Source: Chionis minor (Eukaryota; Chordata; Aves; Charadriiformes; Chionididae). From it: a stretch of 64,000 bases of DNA. Where the stretch lies: assembly GCA_013398295.1 (NCBI GenBank), contig VZSF01001887.1, forward strand, positions 484,862 through 548,861, given 5' to 3'. The notes under the pieces are model-generated. The model searched no databases. It was not told the DNA's origin and was given only the letters and a program-made list of their open reading frames with translations. Positions 60,861-64,000 of this stretch are shown here, piece by piece; the first letter of the stretch is position 1, and each line of letters begins with the position of its first letter. Position numbers and translations under genes: made by a program.

Positions 60861-63079
60861 ACTCATCGATGACTGAAACGAGAACGCATCTCTCACTCTG
60901 CATCAAGTCCGCCTGTTCTGGAAGAGGCCATTGCCATGGCCATAAGTATAAAGGACTAATTATCCATTTACTCTTCTCACCAATTATTGTAGTTGTTACT
61001 GGCCTTGGAATGGAAGGAAGAAAGGTATCAGAGGAGGAAGAGGCAAGGCTGAAATTGCCTGAAATGCTCCATCATTTTTATGGAGTTGCTCTGCCTATTA
61101 GGACGTTGAACTTGGGAATCATATGCATCCTTCACCAGTGCAATCTTTTTTTTTTCCCCCTGATAGATAAGGACATGACAGGAACTTCATCCTCTTCTCC
61201 TCATCAGACCCCCTGTATAGAAGCTGGGGAACAGAAGAGGCCAAGAGGAAAAAGTTGGCTATTTTCCTCCCTTTGAAGGATACCCTTAAGGAGGGCGTAG
61301 CATCAAATGGGATAAAGCAGCAATACATTTATTAAGGGGGTGTTGGAGGACTAAGAAGAGGTTAGTGAGTGGGGTTGTGTATTGGAATGAAATCACTAAA
61401 TACAGAATTTAGCATTGCAGTGAAAGGAATGAAAAGTCATCGACTTTCTAGGTGAAAGTATTAACTCAGAACTAAAGAAACTATCATGAAGAATAATAAG
61501 GAGCAGTTAATTAGAAATAAAGAACTGAGACCTAAACTAATATCAATGAAGTGTTTCTCATGGAAGCTACATACAGAAGATGATTCTGTACAGAAGATTC
61601 TTTTAAATCTCTGAAGAAAATAAGACAAATGTCATGCACCAAAAATCAAGGGAAAAACGCATCAGTTTGCAGTTGTACATGGAGGAAATCTTTTCCTGCA
61701 TTTATTCTTGCAGCTGAAATCCTGAGTTAGTTCAGGAGACTTTCAAGTCTTTTCTAGATTTCTGTTGCCGTAGTAAAACATAGTTCTAGCTGCTAATGAA
61801 ACCATCAGGCTAACTTCCTCCTAGAAAACACATTATCTCACAAATGAACATGGGATTAACCCCCTGATAAGTAACACCAAGGTATTTCTTTGGCTTTCCG
61901 TGCCCTTTGCTCAGTGTGGATCAGAAGATCTGACAAAAAGGAAAGGTATTCTCCTGGTAATAATCACTTCCACTCATGTTACAGAAGAGCAATACACCTA
62001 CTTTCCTAGCAATAAGCTCTTTTAAAAAGACTCATGTAATTTTCCCCACAATACCGACTATTCTAGTTGAATTAATTAATATCCTGCCCATATTTTTCCA
62101 CATCCTTGTTCTTCTACCAGCGAGAGACATTTCTACATTTAAAGTTTAAATATTCCCTTGCCATGGTATACAGCATGTCTGTCTGACTTGTTTTACTTGA
62201 TGCCTAAATGTCAGCTGAAGCTATTTATAAAGGAACCAAATATAAGTGTTATCCTCTTCATATTATACAAGATTTTCCTTGTCTAGTAGCAAACATCTTT
62301 GGCAAGGATGAAAAAATATTAAGTCAAATTTGGCCAGTTTTTTATTTGAAATTGTTTCTCTTCCAAGAGGTTTGTATGGCTTCTGCACTGAATCCTAGAT
62401 AATTTCTCCTAAATCACCATTGCCATATCCAAATTTAGCCTGGTTTTTCCCTTTTTTACAGAATTTATCTGTAAAGTGAACTAACCCAAAACTGTTGTTC
62501 TCCCCATTTTAACAACATTTACTGTTCCACTGGATTTAGATTTATTTATTATTTTGTGTGTGTTGCAAAGTACCTGTGTTTCTCAGGATGAAAAAAATGT
62601 CAGGTTCTCCATGTTCTTTATGACCCACTTTTTCCTGTTTGATTCTATTGCCCAGTGGCTTTGTAATTCTTTTCTCTTTTTTTTTTTTTTATTTTTTCCC
62701 CCAGCTGGCAGCACTGACAGTAGTTCTTTATTTATCATCCTTTCCTCAGAGTTTGAGACTATTTTATCCAGGCTATTCTGAATTGTTTAACCCAATGAAG
62801 TATTGCTGGAATACATTGCTGATCAATAGACCCTCACCACTTGTGGGTTAGTCCAGTTTGGCACTAGATCTTCCCTTCCTACTGAAAACCCAGCTGAAGA
62901 GGTAGTGCAGAAGAGAAATGAGAGCTGACAAAGAAGTGCGTGAACCTGACCTCCAAATGTTTCTAAGTCGTTGCTCCCTGGGATGGGAATGGTTCAGAGG
63001 TGTGCCAAGCAGAAACGGAGCTGAGCTTCTCGGCTTCGCGGATTTTGTGGATCTCTGATACAGAGGAGATTTTGTCCTA
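60861..63079. other. intron sequence, nothing specific
   Basis: AT-rich intron with T runs near 61147 and 62679-62690. The stretch 62920-63060 has CpGs and, on the minus strand, TTCACGCACTT (62934-62944), a partial PAX-core match. No exon or transposon recognised. Confidence 0.5.
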
Positions 63080-63310
63080 CTTTGAATCAATCTTGCTTCA
63101 CTTCCTTCTGATTAGAGAGTTCCTTCTGGTCATGGGCTGTTAGCAGACTCTCTCTGTGCACATTAGCACCTGCCAATGAGCCAATGTGCGGTATTGATGC
63201 TGAGCCAGCATTAATTCCTGCTAAGATCTTGACTGCTGCCTTTGCCACCTCGCTAAGGAGCACTCCCAAGAGTATTTAGGCTTCTCTACCACCTTCTCGT
63301 GCCCTTGTCC
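63080..63310. promoter_or_regulatory. candidate conserved block
   Basis: Balanced sequence with CATTAGCACCTGCC, paired CCAATG boxes (GCCAATGAGCCAATG), GTGCGGTATTGATGC, and GAGCCAGCATTAATTCCTGC, combining an E-box CACCTG, CCAAT and homeodomain-type cores. No coding frame of note. Its texture is like the other candidate PAX6-region elements. Confidence 0.4.
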
Positions 63311-64000
63311 CCGCTAACAAAATCCTACACATCTTTAGCACTGAAAGCTCAGCAAAGAAAGCGGAACTCATGCCGCTATGGGAAAGGCATTTCTTCTTCC
63401 ACCTGTTTTTTGCCTTTTCTGACCCAGGATCAAATTGCAACTTCTAACTTGAAGTGTACCGAACACTGCTTTTCTACTGTATACTTCTAGCAGTGAGATA
63501 AAAAGAAAATCTGAATATAAGGCACTTGACACACTGTGATATAGGAGGCTGATACGCAGGAATAGTCCTGACCCTGTTGCCACCAAGGGCAGCGATATCG
63601 GGAAGAGGGAAGGATAATGACTGTTGGCTCTCGGTGCTGCATACTGAGTGACTCTCAGAGCTCAGCTGGCAGCGGTCACAGTGCAAACTGTCAGTTTCTT
63701 AGTCAAATTAAAAGTGAAATAGAGACATCGATTTCGGGTTATAAAATGAGAAGTAGCAAATGTACAATAAAGTGGAAAATGAATCTTACAATTCTGCTTA
63801 AACCAGTGAATAGTGGAGGTTAGGTTTGCTGAGTAAGCGCTTTATGACAAAGGCATTCATTATTCTGGGGAGAATTATCTGCTCTTAGTTGTGAGTCATA
63901 CTCCTCTCTTCACCATCCTCCTTCCTTATTTAACCGAGGAGAAACAAAATGCTGTGGGTCAAAGCCCAGCTTTGTATACTCAAAACAAACACATACCCCA
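63311..64000. other. intron sequence to the end of the window
   Basis: Moderately AT-rich, with CpG-retaining patches near 63530-63640 (ATACGCAGG, GCGATATCGGG, CTCTCGGTGC). No splice-flanked exon is visible, so the intron continues. Confidence 0.5.

Larger units (their letters stand above)
1977..64000 (+). other. very long last intron of ELP4 (continues beyond the window)
   Basis: From the donor at 1977 to the end of the window I find no further ELP4 exon, so the intron is at least 62,024 nt. The last human ELP4 exon encodes a short tail (Pro-Pro-Asp-Leu region through a terminal His-Leu-Asp-Phe). No splice-flanked match to it is visible. In vertebrates this intron precedes the convergent PAX6 gene and hosts PAX6 long-range enhancers. 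All reading frames inside it are short (135 codons or fewer) and unremarkable. Confidence 0.8.

Noticed and set aside
60869..61276. 135-codon open reading frame, the longest in the window
   Set aside because: Contains low-complexity stretches (poly-F from a T run, Ser repeats) and no recognisable domain. Likely chance.

Overview
This window is vertebrate, almost certainly avian, genomic DNA. It is AT-rich, intron-dominated and low in repeats. It carries a 5'-truncated CR1 non-LTR retrotransposon of the kind typical of birds (29449-30001) and a second short CR1 3' tail (about 16655-16700). No open reading frame looks like an independent gene. The longest is 135 codons, and none resembles a family I know.

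One real coding feature is visible: a 107-nt internal exon at 1870-1976 (+). It has a strong polypyrimidine tract, an AG acceptor and a GTAAGA donor. Its 35 whole codons read as the conserved C-terminal part of ELP4 (Elongator complex protein 4; I number it exon 9 from the human gene). Positions 1-1869 are therefore the 3' end of the preceding intron. Everything from 1977 to 64000 is, as far as I can see, the following intron. I could not find the last ELP4 exon, so this intron is at least 62 kb long.

That placement gives the rest of the window its meaning. In vertebrates ELP4 lies convergent to PAX6. The long 3' introns of ELP4 hold the PAX6 downstream regulatory region (hypersensitive sites, ultraconserved elements, and the SIMO autoregulatory eye enhancer in the last intron). 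The window is best read as part of a long-range PAX6 enhancer landscape inside a bystander gene. I list blocks that look like conserved non-coding elements, judged by retained CpGs, clustered homeodomain, NK2, bHLH or NFI-type motifs, and balanced composition against AT-rich surroundings. The clearest are 2880-3290, 4920-5310, 7735-8110, 11630-11990, 12285-12535, 15540-15800, 30770-30950, 32380-33130, 34540-35100, 37330-37600, 43870-44110 and 63080-63310. No alignment was possible, so these are candidates, not assigned enhancers.

Other structure: a pair of same-orientation CTCF-like motifs 48 bp apart (54809-54868); a near-consensus PAX6 paired-domain site (30852-30862); five TTGCAA palindromes at 11, 11, 9 and 9 bp spacing (24725-24770); near-perfect and perfect palindromes (46640-46667, 18714-18731, 11731-11749, 53505-53518); an AT-rich self-complementary minisatellite (33887-34040); local duplications (15924/17223, 58561/58608, 38661/38683); and one ambiguous base at 20676. 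I found no rRNA, tRNA, CRISPR array or bacterial-type gene.
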